Shown: one piece after another, positions 27,446 through 35,920 of the stretch
How positions within the stretch are numbered: position 1 is the first letter of the stretch
Layout of the letters: each line of letters opens with the position of its first letter
NCBI GenBank assembly: GCA_021731285.1
Contig: JAKFXR010000007.1
Coordinates: 1-42,400, forward strand
Reading direction: 5' to 3'
Length of the DNA stretch: 42,400 bases
Source: Polaromonas sp.
GTDB taxonomy: Bacteria; Pseudomonadota; Gammaproteobacteria; Burkholderiales; Burkholderiaceae_C
Translations under genes and position numbers: made by a program
Notes under the pieces: generated by a model
Told to the model about the DNA's origin: nothing
The model's input: only the letters and a program-made list of their open reading frames with translations
The model's database searches: none

Positions 27446-28693
27446 ATGACTACTTCAAGTGCGAGCGCCCAGCCCCCCATCAACGGTGTTTCCCTGCGGC
27501 AGGACGCCGGCATCATTGGCCTCGTGGGACTGGCGCACATGGCCAGCCATTTCAGCCAGTTGCTGCTGGCGCCGCTGTTTCCCTGGTTGAAGGACGAGTT
27601 CAGCGTCAGTTATGCAGAGCTCGGTCTGCTGATGACCATATTTTTTGTCGTGTCCTGCGCGGTGCAGGCCTTGTCGGGTTTTGTGGTGGACAGGTTCGGT
27701 CCCCGGCCCATCCTGTTTGCCGGGCTGGCCTTGCTGGGCGCAGCAGCGCTGGGGTATTCGGTCAGCACCAGCTACTGGATGCTCGCCGCATTTTCCGCTC
27801 TGGCCGGTGTCGGAAACGGTGTGTTTCACCCGGTCAACTACACCTTGATCAACCGCAAGGTCAGCGGCCCGCGCCTGGGCCACGCCTACAGTGTGCACGG
27901 CATCACCGGCAGCCTGGGCTGGGCGCTGGCGCCAGCCTTGCTGGTGTCGCTGACCTTTGCCTGGTCATGGCGCGTGGCGCTGGCAGTGGCCGGTGTGCTG
28001 ATTTTTGCCGTGCTGGTGTTGATGGTGCTCAACCGCGCCCGGCTGACCTTGAAGGTGCAGGCGCCGGTTCGGGGTGCCAGCGCGGCCGACAGCTCGCTGG
28101 GCTTTTTGAAAATACCCGCGGTGTGGATGTGCTTCGCTTTCTTCTTCTGGTATGCGATTGTGCTCAGCGTGATCCAGGCCTTCGCGCCGGAGGCCGCGCG
28201 CCAGTTGCACCAGGTCCCGCTGGCTCTGGTCGCCATGTGCCTGACGGTCTACATGGTGTGCAGTGCTGGTGGCATGGTGTTTGGTGGTTTTCTGGCCTCC
28301 GATCCGGCGCGCTGCGAACGCGTGGTTGGCCTCGGCTTCGGGGCGGCTGCCCTGGTTTCACTGGTGCTGGCACTGAGCAGTCTGGGCGGTCTGGCGGCAT
28401 GGGTGGTGCCTGTGCTGTTTGGCGTCATGGGTTTTGCGTCTGGCGTTGCCGGGCCATCGCGTGATCTGCTGGTCAAGCGTTCGACACCTGAGAACGCTTC
28501 CGGCCGTGTGTATGGCGTGGTCTACGCGGGGCTGGACATTGGGCAGGCCGTGTCGCCGTTGATCTTCGGTGTGATGATGGACAACGGCCAATACCAGGGC
28601 GTGCTGTTGGGTCTGGCCCTGCTTCAGGGCGTGCTGATTGTCAGCGCTTTCAATGTGCGAAGGGTGCGCCGCACCGAGCTGGCCACCGCATGA
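27446..28693 (+). CDS. MFS transporter, fosmidomycin-resistance (Fsr)-like
   Basis: The 415-residue protein has about twelve hydrophobic helices. Helix 1 (GLVGLAHMASHFSQLLLAPLFPWL) and the motif-A loop FVVDRFGPRPIL are MFS features, and GNGVFHPVNYTLINRKV is characteristic of the Fsr-type subgroup. It is an inner-membrane transporter, probably a proton-driven exporter. The ATG at 27446 is the first after the divergent AraC promoter region. It ends four bases before the convergent DMT transporter gene, with no room for separate terminators. Confidence 0.88.
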   Translation: MTTSSASAQPPINGVSLRQDAGIIGLVGLAHMASHFSQLLLAPLFPWLKDEFSVSYAELGLLMTIFFVVSCAVQALSGFVVDRFGPRPILFAGLALLGAAALGYSVSTSYWMLAAFSALAGVGNGVFHPVNYTLINRKVSGPRLGHAYSVHGITGSLGWALAPALLVSLTFAWSWRVALAVAGVLIFAVLVLMVLNRARLTLKVQAPVRGASAADSSLGFLKIPAVWMCFAFFFWYAIVLSVIQAFAPEAARQLHQVPLALVAMCLTVYMVCSAGGMVFGGFLASDPARCERVVGLGFGAAALVSLVLALSSLGGLAAWVVPVLFGVMGFASGVAGPSRDLLVKRSTPENASGRVYGVVYAGLDIGQAVSPLIFGVMMDNGQYQGVLLGLALLQGVLIVSAFNVRRVRRTELATA

Positions 28694-28696
28694 GCT

Positions 28697-29590
28697 TCAG
28701 GGCGGTGGCGGGTCGGCCCGGTTGAAACGCTTTTCGGTGTGCAGGGCATACAGGCCCGAGGCCACCAGCAAAGCAATGCCGCCCCATGCCAGCGCATTGG
28801 GTACTTCGCCCCACACCAGGTAGCCGATCACCAGGGCCACCAGCAGGCTGCTGTAGCGAAACGGCGCCACCAGCGTCATCTCCCCCTGGCGCATGCTGCT
28901 GATGATGAAGTAGTAGCCGCCAAACAGAAACACGGAGGCCAAAGCGAGCAGCGAAAACTCGAACAGGCCGAAGGGTTTCCAGCCCTGAACCAGGGACAAA
29001 GCGCCAGACACCATCACGACCGCCGCGGCGGTCGCCAGGGTCACCAGAATGGATGGCGTCGCGGGATCTATGCGCCGGGTCATCAGGTCGCGGGCCGCGT
29101 GAAACAGGGTGCCCAACAGGCACAGCAAGGCGTAGCCATTGAAGCCGCTGGCGCTGGGCTGGATCACCAGCAGCACGCCGCTAAAACCGGCAAAGATGGC
29201 CAGCCAGCGCGCGCCGCGTACCCGTTCAGACATGAACAATGCCGCAAAGACCGCCATCACCAGCGGCGTCGCCAGATTGATGGCCGTGGCGTTGCCGATG
29301 GGCAGAAAGAAAAGCGAGCTGAGGTACAGCATGGTGGCGATGGCGTCGACGACTGCGCGAGTCATCGGCCAGCCGCGCCTGACCTCTGCAATGCGTGATG
29401 TCAGGCCCATGGCGTGCGTGACAGCCAGCACCAGAAGCAGGGCCATCACACCGCGGATAAAAATCAGCTGGGCGCTGGGCATGGTCTGGCTGGCAAATTT
29501 GACCAGCGCGTCATTGACCACAAAAGATGTCATGGCGACAACCATGCACAGAATGCCGCGGCGATTCGCGGCGGCTTGGGAAAGGCTCAT
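28697..29590 (-). CDS. EamA/DMT-family transporter
   Basis: This 297-residue protein has ten predicted hydrophobic helices in two EamA repeats (first from GILCMVVAMTSFVVNDALVKF, second from ALLCLLGTLFHAARDLMTRR). Such drug/metabolite transporters move small metabolites across the inner membrane, and direction and substrate are unknown. It starts 12 bases after the TIM-barrel gene and is the last of nine minus-strand genes. A role in moving a pathway intermediate or product is possible. It converges on the MFS gene with a gap of three bases. Confidence 0.88.
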   Translation of the reverse strand: MSLSQAAANRRGILCMVVAMTSFVVNDALVKFASQTMPSAQLIFIRGVMALLLVLAVTHAMGLTSRIAEVRRGWPMTRAVVDAIATMLYLSSLFFLPIGNATAINLATPLVMAVFAALFMSERVRGARWLAIFAGFSGVLLVIQPSASGFNGYALLCLLGTLFHAARDLMTRRIDPATPSILVTLATAAAVVMVSGALSLVQGWKPFGLFEFSLLALASVFLFGGYYFIISSMRQGEMTLVAPFRYSSLLVALVIGYLVWGEVPNALAWGGIALLVASGLYALHTEKRFNRADPPPP

Positions 29591-29602
29591 GTTAGTCCTG
29601 GC

Positions 29603-30481
29603 TTATACCGCGCTTGTGTGCCGCGCGATGCAGGTGTCCAGTATCTCGCCGGTCTCGCGCTGCCACCAGGTGCCGGTGGAGAAAATCTCCACCTCGCTGT
29701 AGCCGGCGAACCCTGAACCTTCCATCCAGCCGCGAACTTTGGGGATGTCGATCACGCCGTCGCCCATCATGCCGCGGTCGTTGAGCAAATCGGTGGTCGG
29801 CGTCATCCAGTCGCAGACATGAAAGGCCAGCAGGCGGTTTTTCCCGGCGCGTTCAATTTGCTGCTGCAGCTTGGGGTCCCACCACACGTGGTACACGTCC
29901 ACCGCCACACCGAGCGCGCCACTGTGCGACGGGTCCAGCGCATCGCAGACATCCAGCGCCTGCTCCAGGGTGTTGATGCAGGCACGGTCGGCGGCATACA
30001 TCGGGTGCAGCGGCTCGATCGCCAGCGGCATGTTGTTTGACCGCGCGTATTCCAGCAAGGCGGCAATTCCATCATTGACCTGGCTGCGGGACAGCGCGAT
30101 GTCCTTGTGCGCGGCCTTGCCGGTCAGCGCACCGGGCAACGCACCCACCACCAGCACCAGGCAGGCGGCATTGAGTTCACAGGCTTCGTCCACCGCGCGG
30201 CGGTTGTCGTCATGCGCGGCCTGTCTGCCGGCGGCATCGACCGCCGGGAACATGCCGCCCCGGCAGTAACCCGAGAGTTCCAGGCCGTGGGCCTTGACCA
30301 GTTTTGAAATCACCGGCAGGCCCGCCGCAGCCACCTGGTCGCGCCAGGGCGATATCGCCCGGATGCCGCGTTGCACGCAGGCCTCGATGATGGTTGTCAG
30401 TGGTTGATCGACGCCGCGGCTTTTACGCACAGTTGCGGTGTTGATGGAGAGCCAGCGGTGGTCGGTGGAGAAGTCGCGCAT
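29603..30481 (-). CDS. Sugar phosphate isomerase/epimerase-like TIM barrel (AP endonuclease 2 superfamily)
   Basis: The 292-residue protein has the xylose isomerase-like barrel pattern: AISPWRDQVAAAG, ACLVLVVGALPG, MPLAIEPLHPMYAADRACI with the metal-ligand glutamate, GVAVDVYHVWWDP with the Asp/His pair, LLAFHVCDW, and a C-terminal glutamate in YSEVEIFS. These enzymes isomerise or epimerise sugars, or cleave related compounds, with a divalent metal. The substrate is not predictable. It lies 17 bases after a Bug gene and 12 before the DMT gene, inside the TetR-linked cluster with a Gfo/Idh/MocA dehydrogenase and a DUF993 protein, which suggests a sugar-acid or cyclitol-like compound. Confidence 0.87.
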   Translation of the reverse strand: MRDFSTDHRWLSINTATVRKSRGVDQPLTTIIEACVQRGIRAISPWRDQVAAAGLPVISKLVKAHGLELSGYCRGGMFPAVDAAGRQAAHDDNRRAVDEACELNAACLVLVVGALPGALTGKAAHKDIALSRSQVNDGIAALLEYARSNNMPLAIEPLHPMYAADRACINTLEQALDVCDALDPSHSGALGVAVDVYHVWWDPKLQQQIERAGKNRLLAFHVCDWMTPTTDLLNDRGMMGDGVIDIPKVRGWMEGSGFAGYSEVEIFSTGTWWQRETGEILDTCIARHTSAV

Positions 30482-30498
30482 GGTGACGTGTGCCTGGA

Positions 30499-31461
30499 TT
30501 ATTCGATCTGGATATTGGCGTCGCGCACGACGCGCGAATACATCGCCATTTCCTTGATGATGTGACGCGTGAAGTCATCCGGACTTCCTCCTGCTGGGAC
30601 AAAGCTCTGCGGGCTCAGGCGCTCGCTCACTTTGGCCGAGCGCATGGCCTTGGCCGCTTCCATGGAGAGTTTTTTGGCGATGGCGTCTGGTAGTTTCCCC
30701 GGTGCCCAGAGGCCGTACCAGGACACCATCTCGAAGTCCGGAAAACCGGATTCGGCCACGGTGGGCACATTGGGCATTTGGGGCAGGCGGTTTTTTGTAG
30801 TGACCGCCAGTGCCTTGAGTTTGCCGCTGGCGATGTGTGGATAGGTCGATGGCATGGCGTCGATGATGACGCTGATCTGGCCACCCAGCACATCGTTGAC
30901 GGCCCCTGCCGTGCCTTTGTAGACGATGATGGGGATGTCCAGCTTGCCACCACGTTTGATGGCTGCCTGCGCGACATGCATGGGGGAGCCCAGCGCCGAA
31001 GTGCCGAACGCATATTTGGGGGAAGCTTGCGCCAGGGCCACAAATTCGCGCAGGTTGGAAGCCGCTACAGAGGGATGCGCGGCCACCACCATGGGCACAG
31101 AACCCAGCAACGCGACGGGTGTGAAATCGCGCACCACGTCATACGGGACCTTCTTGAGCATGAAGGGGTTGGCAATCAGGGTGGGCGATTGCAGCAGCAG
31201 GGTGTAGCCATCGGCTGGTGCCTTGGCCACCGCGTCGCTGCCTATGACTCCACTGGCGCCGGCGCGGTTTTCGACCACAAAAGGCTGCCCCATCTGCTCG
31301 CTCAAGCTTTGCGCCAGCACGCGCGCCACCAGATCGACCGTGCCACCCGGGGCATAGGGGACGATGATTTTCACCGGTTTGGACGGATAGGTTTGCGCTT
31401 GGGCGCCGGCAGCAACGGCGAGCGCGATTGCAGCAAGAATAATGCGAATAAAGCGGGTCAT
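30499..31461 (-). CDS. Bug-family (TctC-like) periplasmic solute receptor
   Basis: The 320-residue protein has a Sec signal peptide (MTRFIRIILAAIALAVAAGAQAQ) and a typical Bug start YPSKPVKIIVPYAPGGTVDLVARVLAQSL. VENRAGASGVIGSDAVAKAPADGYT and VYKGTAGAVNDVLGGQISV follow. It should bind a carboxylate in the periplasm. It starts 34 bases after the amidohydrolase gene and is one of two Bug genes in the same cluster; the other (35921-36901) is at its head. The two are clearly different proteins, so they may take different ligands or serve different compounds of one pathway. No TctAB genes are present. Confidence 0.93.
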   Translation of the reverse strand: MTRFIRIILAAIALAVAAGAQAQTYPSKPVKIIVPYAPGGTVDLVARVLAQSLSEQMGQPFVVENRAGASGVIGSDAVAKAPADGYTLLLQSPTLIANPFMLKKVPYDVVRDFTPVALLGSVPMVVAAHPSVAASNLREFVALAQASPKYAFGTSALGSPMHVAQAAIKRGGKLDIPIIVYKGTAGAVNDVLGGQISVIIDAMPSTYPHIASGKLKALAVTTKNRLPQMPNVPTVAESGFPDFEMVSWYGLWAPGKLPDAIAKKLSMEAAKAMRSAKVSERLSPQSFVPAGGSPDDFTRHIIKEMAMYSRVVRDANIQIE

Positions 31462-31495
31462 GGCAGGTTCTCCTGAGGGATGAGTTGGTATGGCT

Positions 31496-32515
31496 TCAGC
31501 AATCGCAGGGGATTTTCAGAAGCCGCAGGGCGTTGCGGAAATAAATACCTTCACTGTCTTCCTTCGACAGGCCAAGGCTGTCGATGGCTTCGGGAATCGT
31601 GCGTATGAACATGGGGCCGCCTTCGGGGTCAAATGGGCAGTCGGTGGCAAACACCACTTGCCTGGGGCTGAAGAATTCCAGTCCGCAGCGCAGTCCGGCC
31701 CTGCCACCGGCCAGCGCGGTGTCGGCATAGAACATCTTGAAGTAGTCGATGGGCCGTTTGGCCATGCGTTTGAGCAGCCCTTCGTAGTCTTCGTCTGAAG
31801 TGCGGCTGCCGAACTGGTCCAGGCCGGGGCCGACACGGCCATCGAAGTAGGGAATCATCGCGCCCATGTGGTGGGTGATGAGGCGCATGTTGGGCAGTTT
31901 GTCGAAAAAGCCCGAAAAAACCATGCGTGTCATGGCGGCGCTGGTTTCGTAGGGCCAGCCAAAGGTCCACCAGATCTCGAACTTTGATTTTTTCTCGCTG
32001 GCGTAGTCCGGCATATTGGCGCCACGGGCCGGATGCATCCAGATGGGCACGTCGTACTTGTTGACCGCTGCGTCGAAGATGGGCCAGAACTCCTCGTCGT
32101 CCAGCGGCCTGCCGTTGACGTTGGTAAAAATCTGGATGCCGCGTGCGCCCAGCTGCGTGATGGCCCACTCCATTTCTTCGAGGGCCGCAGGCACGTTGTT
32201 CATGGGCAGTGAAGCCACAAAGGCCGGGAACTTGTCGGGATGCAGATCACGGATCTCGGCCATGCCGTCGTTGGCCAGGCGCGCCATGGCAGGGGACTCT
32301 TCCGGTCCGGCGATCATTTCAATCGGCGGGTTCGAGAGCGTGAGTATCTGCTGATAGTCCGGAAACCCCTCCATCATTTTCAGCCTGGCCTCCAGGTCGT
32401 AGAGCACAGGAATGGTCAGCCAGCGTTTGATGGCGCCCTTGTCCTTGGCCATTTCGGCCATGCGGTCGAAATAGGCGCGCGGAAAAATATGTGAGTAGCT
32501 GTCGATCTGTCGCAT
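31496..32515 (-). CDS. Amidohydrolase of the ACMSD/decarboxylase family
   Basis: The 339-residue TIM-barrel protein has the amidohydrolase_2 pattern: DSYSHIFP at the N-terminus (one His retained of the usual HxH), VPIWMHPARG, the LITHHMGAMIPYF segment and a catalytic Asp in FATDCPFDPEGG. The best known members are aminocarboxymuconate semialdehyde decarboxylase and related decarboxylases and lactone hydrolases. It differs clearly from the LigW-like protein at 10546-11613. The final CDC at the C-terminus is unusual. It sits 30 bases after the alpha/beta hydrolase gene and 34 before a Bug gene, in the TetR-linked cluster, where it could remove a carboxyl group or open a ring. Confidence 0.87.
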   Translation of the reverse strand: MRQIDSYSHIFPRAYFDRMAEMAKDKGAIKRWLTIPVLYDLEARLKMMEGFPDYQQILTLSNPPIEMIAGPEESPAMARLANDGMAEIRDLHPDKFPAFVASLPMNNVPAALEEMEWAITQLGARGIQIFTNVNGRPLDDEEFWPIFDAAVNKYDVPIWMHPARGANMPDYASEKKSKFEIWWTFGWPYETSAAMTRMVFSGFFDKLPNMRLITHHMGAMIPYFDGRVGPGLDQFGSRTSDEDYEGLLKRMAKRPIDYFKMFYADTALAGGRAGLRCGLEFFSPRQVVFATDCPFDPEGGPMFIRTIPEAIDSLGLSKEDSEGIYFRNALRLLKIPCDC

Positions 32516-32545
32516 GAGTGTTCTCTGTTATGTGTGCATTTCAGA

Positions 32546-33343
32546 TCAGGCATAACGCAAGAACAACGCAGCCAGGTCACGTGGTGCCGTCACCATTGCA
32601 TCGTGCCCGGTAGCAATGGCGTCGTATTTCCAGCCGGTTTGCGCATGTGCTTTTTCGCGCGATGGGTTGACCGACGCCAGTTTGGGGTTGGTGCAGTCAA
32701 CGTAAACCTTGTCGATGCCGTTGCCGAAAGAATTGCGCAGCATCATCGGCTGCTCGTATGTACCCATCGGGTGCAGCGTAAGTTTGCTCTCCACCCAGGC
32801 TTGGTCAGCCTTGTCGGAAATGCCGAACGCCGCAGCGGGGAAAGGCGGAAACCCGATACCTCGCCCTTTTTCTTGAGCCAATTTGAGGCGTGCTGCCCAA
32901 GCGTCTGCTGGTATCGAGCTCTTCAAGCTCTGATTGTTGTCGAGTAGCAGCGCGTCGAGGAAGATCATGCGCTTCAGGCGCTGCCCGGCTCGGTCTGCCA
33001 CCAGCGGAATCACCATGCCTGCGTAACTGTGACCCACCAAAATGGCGTTGTGCAGGTTGTTGCGCTCCAGCACGTTGATGACATCCTGTGCGTGGGTATC
33101 AAGATTGATCGATGCCGACAGCTCGCCGGCGCGCTCAGCCATGCCCGCCAGGGTGGGCGCATAAACCTTGTGACCGGCAGCTTCGAGCAGTGGCGTGACA
33201 CGCTCCCAGCACCAACCGCCGTGCCAGGCGCCATGCACCAGTACGAAAGGTGGTTTGGCGCTTTGAGCCGAAGTCGTAGCACATCCAGCGAGGACGCTGC
33301 CAGCGGTGACTACGGCAGCCTGAAGCAGCGTTCTGCGTTGCAT
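32546..33343 (-). CDS. Exported alpha/beta hydrolase, probable lipoprotein
   Basis: The 265-residue protein begins MQRRTLLQAAVVTAGSVLAGC, with an Arg-Arg pair and a lipobox LAGC at residues 18-21, so it is probably a lipoprotein exported by Sec or Tat. The catalytic domain has the oxyanion motif FVLVHGAWHGGWCWE, the nucleophile elbow GHSYAG and a terminal GHDAM that supplies the catalytic His. It resembles the plant hydroxynitrile lyase/salicylate esterase branch. It likely cleaves an ester outside the cytoplasm before uptake through a Bug system. The ATG at 33343 is preferred over one seven codons upstream. It lies 57 bases after the DUF993 gene. Confidence 0.87.
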   Translation of the reverse strand: MQRRTLLQAAVVTAGSVLAGCATTSAQSAKPPFVLVHGAWHGGWCWERVTPLLEAAGHKVYAPTLAGMAERAGELSASINLDTHAQDVINVLERNNLHNAILVGHSYAGMVIPLVADRAGQRLKRMIFLDALLLDNNQSLKSSIPADAWAARLKLAQEKGRGIGFPPFPAAAFGISDKADQAWVESKLTLHPMGTYEQPMMLRNSFGNGIDKVYVDCTNPKLASVNPSREKAHAQTGWKYDAIATGHDAMVTAPRDLAALFLRYA

Positions 33344-33400
33344 GTTGGGTTCCTTTGTATACATTTTGTCTCCTGTGGTTTATTGGCTAACTGAAAACTT

Positions 33401-34585
33401 CTATTCGATACCGTGCGTTGCCAGCAATGTCTTCATCCGTCGTACGGAAAGTTCAGGTTGCTCCAGCAGATTGGCCGCATCCGCCAGGCGGAACAGCTCT
33501 GCAAAGTGCTGCAATGAGCGTGTGCTTTGCTGGCCGCCGACCATGGTGAAGTGCTTCTGGTGGCCGTTGAGCCAGGCCATGAAGACCACGCCGGTTTTAT
33601 AAAAGCGCGTGGGCGCTGCAAAGATGTGACGCGACAGTGGCACGGTGGGGCCGAGGATGGCGTGGAATTTATCTAGATTGCCCTGTGCCAGTTCGCCGAG
33701 TGCTGCGCTGGCGGCCGGTGCAATGGCGTCGAAGATGCCGAGCAGGGCGTCGCTCTGGCCGTGCAAGGGGTTGCTGCCGAAGCCATCGCCGGCAATCAGC
33801 TCGGCGTAGTTGAAGTCGTCACCGGTGTACATGCGCACGCCTGCAGGCAAGCGGCGGCGCATGGCAATTTCCTTGTCCTTGTCGAGCAGAGAGATCTTGA
33901 TGCCGTCCACCTTGTCAGGGTGGGCGTTGATGATGCCCAGCGCGGTGTCCATGGCTTTTTCGACATTGCTGCTGCCCCAGTAGCCCGCGAGTGCAGGGTC
34001 AAACATGTCGCCCAGCCAGTGCAGCACCACGGGTTGTTTTGCCTGGCGCAGGATGCGGTCATACACCCGCTCGTAATCAGCGGGCGACCTGGCCACGCGG
34101 GCCAGTGCGCGGCTGGCCATCACGATGAGCTTGCCGCCGAGTTTTTCAATCTCAGCCATCTGTCCCTCATAACCAGCGATGACTTCATCCACTGTCTTGA
34201 CGTTGTCGAGCACCAGGTGGTCGGTGCCGCAACCGGAGGCGACCAGTGCACCCGGCATGTCCTTCGCAGCGTCCAGCGAGCGACGTATGAGTTCCAGCGA
34301 GGTCGGCCAGTCCAGTCCCATGCCCCGCTGCGCCGTGTCCATGGCTTCGGCCACGCCCAGACCGAGTGACCACAGGTGACGCCGGTAGGCGATGGTGCTG
34401 TCCCAGTCGATGGCGCAGTTGATCCAGGGATCCACCGCGGCCAGCGGGTCGGCCACCACGTGGGCGGCCGAGTAGGCAATGCGGTTGAACTTCACACCAG
34501 AGGTCGGCTGGACCGGGGTCGTGCCGCGCAGTGCATAGGTTTGCAGGCCACCTGAGGCAGTGGGCAATATGAGGTTCAGGGGCAT
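33401..34585 (-). CDS. DUF993 family protein (aldolase/dihydrodipicolinate synthase-like)
   Basis: The 394-residue protein matches DUF993, annotated as dihydrodipicolinate synthase-like. It has NRIAYSAAHVVADPLA near the N-terminus, CAIDWDSTIAYRRHLWSLG, VLHWLGDMFDPAL, and VDGIKISLLD with K230, a candidate Schiff-base lysine at the position expected in class I aldolases of the NAL superfamily (inference). No biochemical function is known to me. The ATG at 34585 is preferred; the frame stays open further upstream but would overlap the dehydrogenase gene in another frame. It is downstream of the Gfo/Idh/MocA gene, and an aldol cleavage after oxidation would make chemical sense. Confidence 0.85.
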   Translation of the reverse strand: MPLNLILPTASGGLQTYALRGTTPVQPTSGVKFNRIAYSAAHVVADPLAAVDPWINCAIDWDSTIAYRRHLWSLGLGVAEAMDTAQRGMGLDWPTSLELIRRSLDAAKDMPGALVASGCGTDHLVLDNVKTVDEVIAGYEGQMAEIEKLGGKLIVMASRALARVARSPADYERVYDRILRQAKQPVVLHWLGDMFDPALAGYWGSSNVEKAMDTALGIINAHPDKVDGIKISLLDKDKEIAMRRRLPAGVRMYTGDDFNYAELIAGDGFGSNPLHGQSDALLGIFDAIAPAASAALGELAQGNLDKFHAILGPTVPLSRHIFAAPTRFYKTGVVFMAWLNGHQKHFTMVGGQQSTRSLQHFAELFRLADAANLLEQPELSVRRMKTLLATHGIE

Positions 34586-34611
34586 GTTGGTTCCGTCTTG
34601 ACAGTAAAAAT

Positions 34612-34660
34612 GGCAGTTTGCCCTTTGGTGACGAAGAAAGTATGCTATTAAATATGTAGC
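34612..34660 (+). repeat. 49-base dispersed element, copy 2 (GCTAT hairpin)
   Basis: It matches 6341-6389 at about 36 of 49 positions: both begin GGCA-TTTGCCCTTTG and end with a GCTAT-type hairpin. It lies between the DUF993 and dehydrogenase genes and provides the last codons and stop of the latter. The arms here are less perfect than in copy 1. Confidence 0.5.
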
Positions 34661-35811
34661 GTTGGAACATCCACCCAGCGGCGCTCTTTCCAGCTCTCCA
34701 GTGCGGCTTCCACCAGTTGCACGCCTTTGGCGCCTTCGGGCAGCGTCCATTTGTAGGGCTCGTTTTCCACCACGTGACGAATGAAGTGCTCCCACTGGAT
34801 CTTGAAGCCGTTGTCGTAGGTCTGGGTGTCGGGCACGTCCTGCCACTGGTCGGAGAACTTCATCGTCTGTTTCTCGTCCGGGTTCCAGACCGGCCGTGGC
34901 GTGTTGACGCGCGACTGGGCCTTGCAGGATGACAGGCCGGCGACGGCCGAGCCGTGCGTGCCGTCGACATGGAAGGTGACCAGGTCTTCGCGGTTCACGC
35001 GGGTGGCCCAGGACATGTTCATCTGCGCAATCACCGGCTCGCCGTTGTGGCCGGTGAGTTCGGCGGTGGCGTAGGCGGCGTCGTCGGCAGTGGCCTTGTA
35101 AGGTTTGCCCGCTTCGTCCCAGCGCTCGGGAATGTGGGTGGCGCCTATGCAGGAGACGGATTTCACTTCGCCGAACAGGTTGTCCAGCACATAGCGCCAA
35201 TGGCACATCATGTCCAGAATCATGCCGCCGCCATCTTCAACGCGGTAGTTCCAGCTCGGTCGCTGGATGGGCTGCAGGTCGCCTTCAAACACCCAGTAGC
35301 CGAATTCCAGGCGCACCGACAGCATCTTGCCGAAGAAGCCGGCGCGGCGCAGCATGTCGAGCTTGCGCAGGCCGGGCAGGAACAGCTTGTCCTGCACCGC
35401 GCCGTGTTTCAGGCCCGACTTTTCGGCGAGGCGCGCAATCTCGACGGCTTCGTTGAGGTTGGTGGCAATCGGCTTTTCGCAGTAGACGTGCTTGCCGGCG
35501 CGTATGGCCTTGGCCAGCAGGGTGGGGCGCATCTGGGTGGTGCCGGCATCAAAAAAGAGGGTGTCGCTTTTGTTCTTCAGCGCTTCGTCGAGGTCGGTGC
35601 CCCAGCGCGTTATGTTCCAGGTTTTTGCCAGGGCTTCCATCTTTTCGGCATTGCGGCCGATCAGGATGGGGTCGGGCATGACCCTGTCGCCATTGGAGAG
35701 CGTGACGCCGCCCTGTTTGCGGATCGCGACGATGGAGCGGATCAGGTGCTGGTTCATGCCCATGCGTCCGGTGACGCCGTGCATGATGATGCCTAGTTGT
35801 TGTGTAGCCAT
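34648..35811 (-). CDS. Gfo/Idh/MocA-family oxidoreductase
   Basis: The 387-residue protein has an N-terminal Rossmann region with GVTGRMG, the family hallmark EKP at residues 112-114 (YCEKPIATNLNEA), and a catalytic region GGGMILDMMCHWRY with Asp and His. These NAD(P)-dependent dehydrogenases oxidise a sugar, cyclitol or glycoside carbon, often C3. It is 62 bases upstream of DUF993 and 109 downstream of a Bug gene. The C-terminus PTLHI is encoded inside a dispersed repeat element (34612-34660), so the original C-terminus may have been altered. Confidence 0.9.
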   Translation of the reverse strand: MATQQLGIIMHGVTGRMGMNQHLIRSIVAIRKQGGVTLSNGDRVMPDPILIGRNAEKMEALAKTWNITRWGTDLDEALKNKSDTLFFDAGTTQMRPTLLAKAIRAGKHVYCEKPIATNLNEAVEIARLAEKSGLKHGAVQDKLFLPGLRKLDMLRRAGFFGKMLSVRLEFGYWVFEGDLQPIQRPSWNYRVEDGGGMILDMMCHWRYVLDNLFGEVKSVSCIGATHIPERWDEAGKPYKATADDAAYATAELTGHNGEPVIAQMNMSWATRVNREDLVTFHVDGTHGSAVAGLSSCKAQSRVNTPRPVWNPDEKQTMKFSDQWQDVPDTQTYDNGFKIQWEHFIRHVVENEPYKWTLPEGAKGVQLVEAALESWKERRWVDVPTLHI

Positions 35812-35920
35812 GGGGTCTTTCTCTCTGTGGGCTGGGTGGCTGGGTAATGCGGCGGCCGCACCCTGGTCATTCCAGGGGTGTTATGGGGTGCGAAACGCTG
35901 CGGGGAAAAGGGGCCGGTTG

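Noticed and set aside
34586..35206. Upstream extension of the DUF993 frame
   Set aside because: The frame stays open but overlaps the Gfo/Idh/MocA gene; the extension is Arg-rich, non-conserved, and DUF993 proteins start near the chosen ATG.
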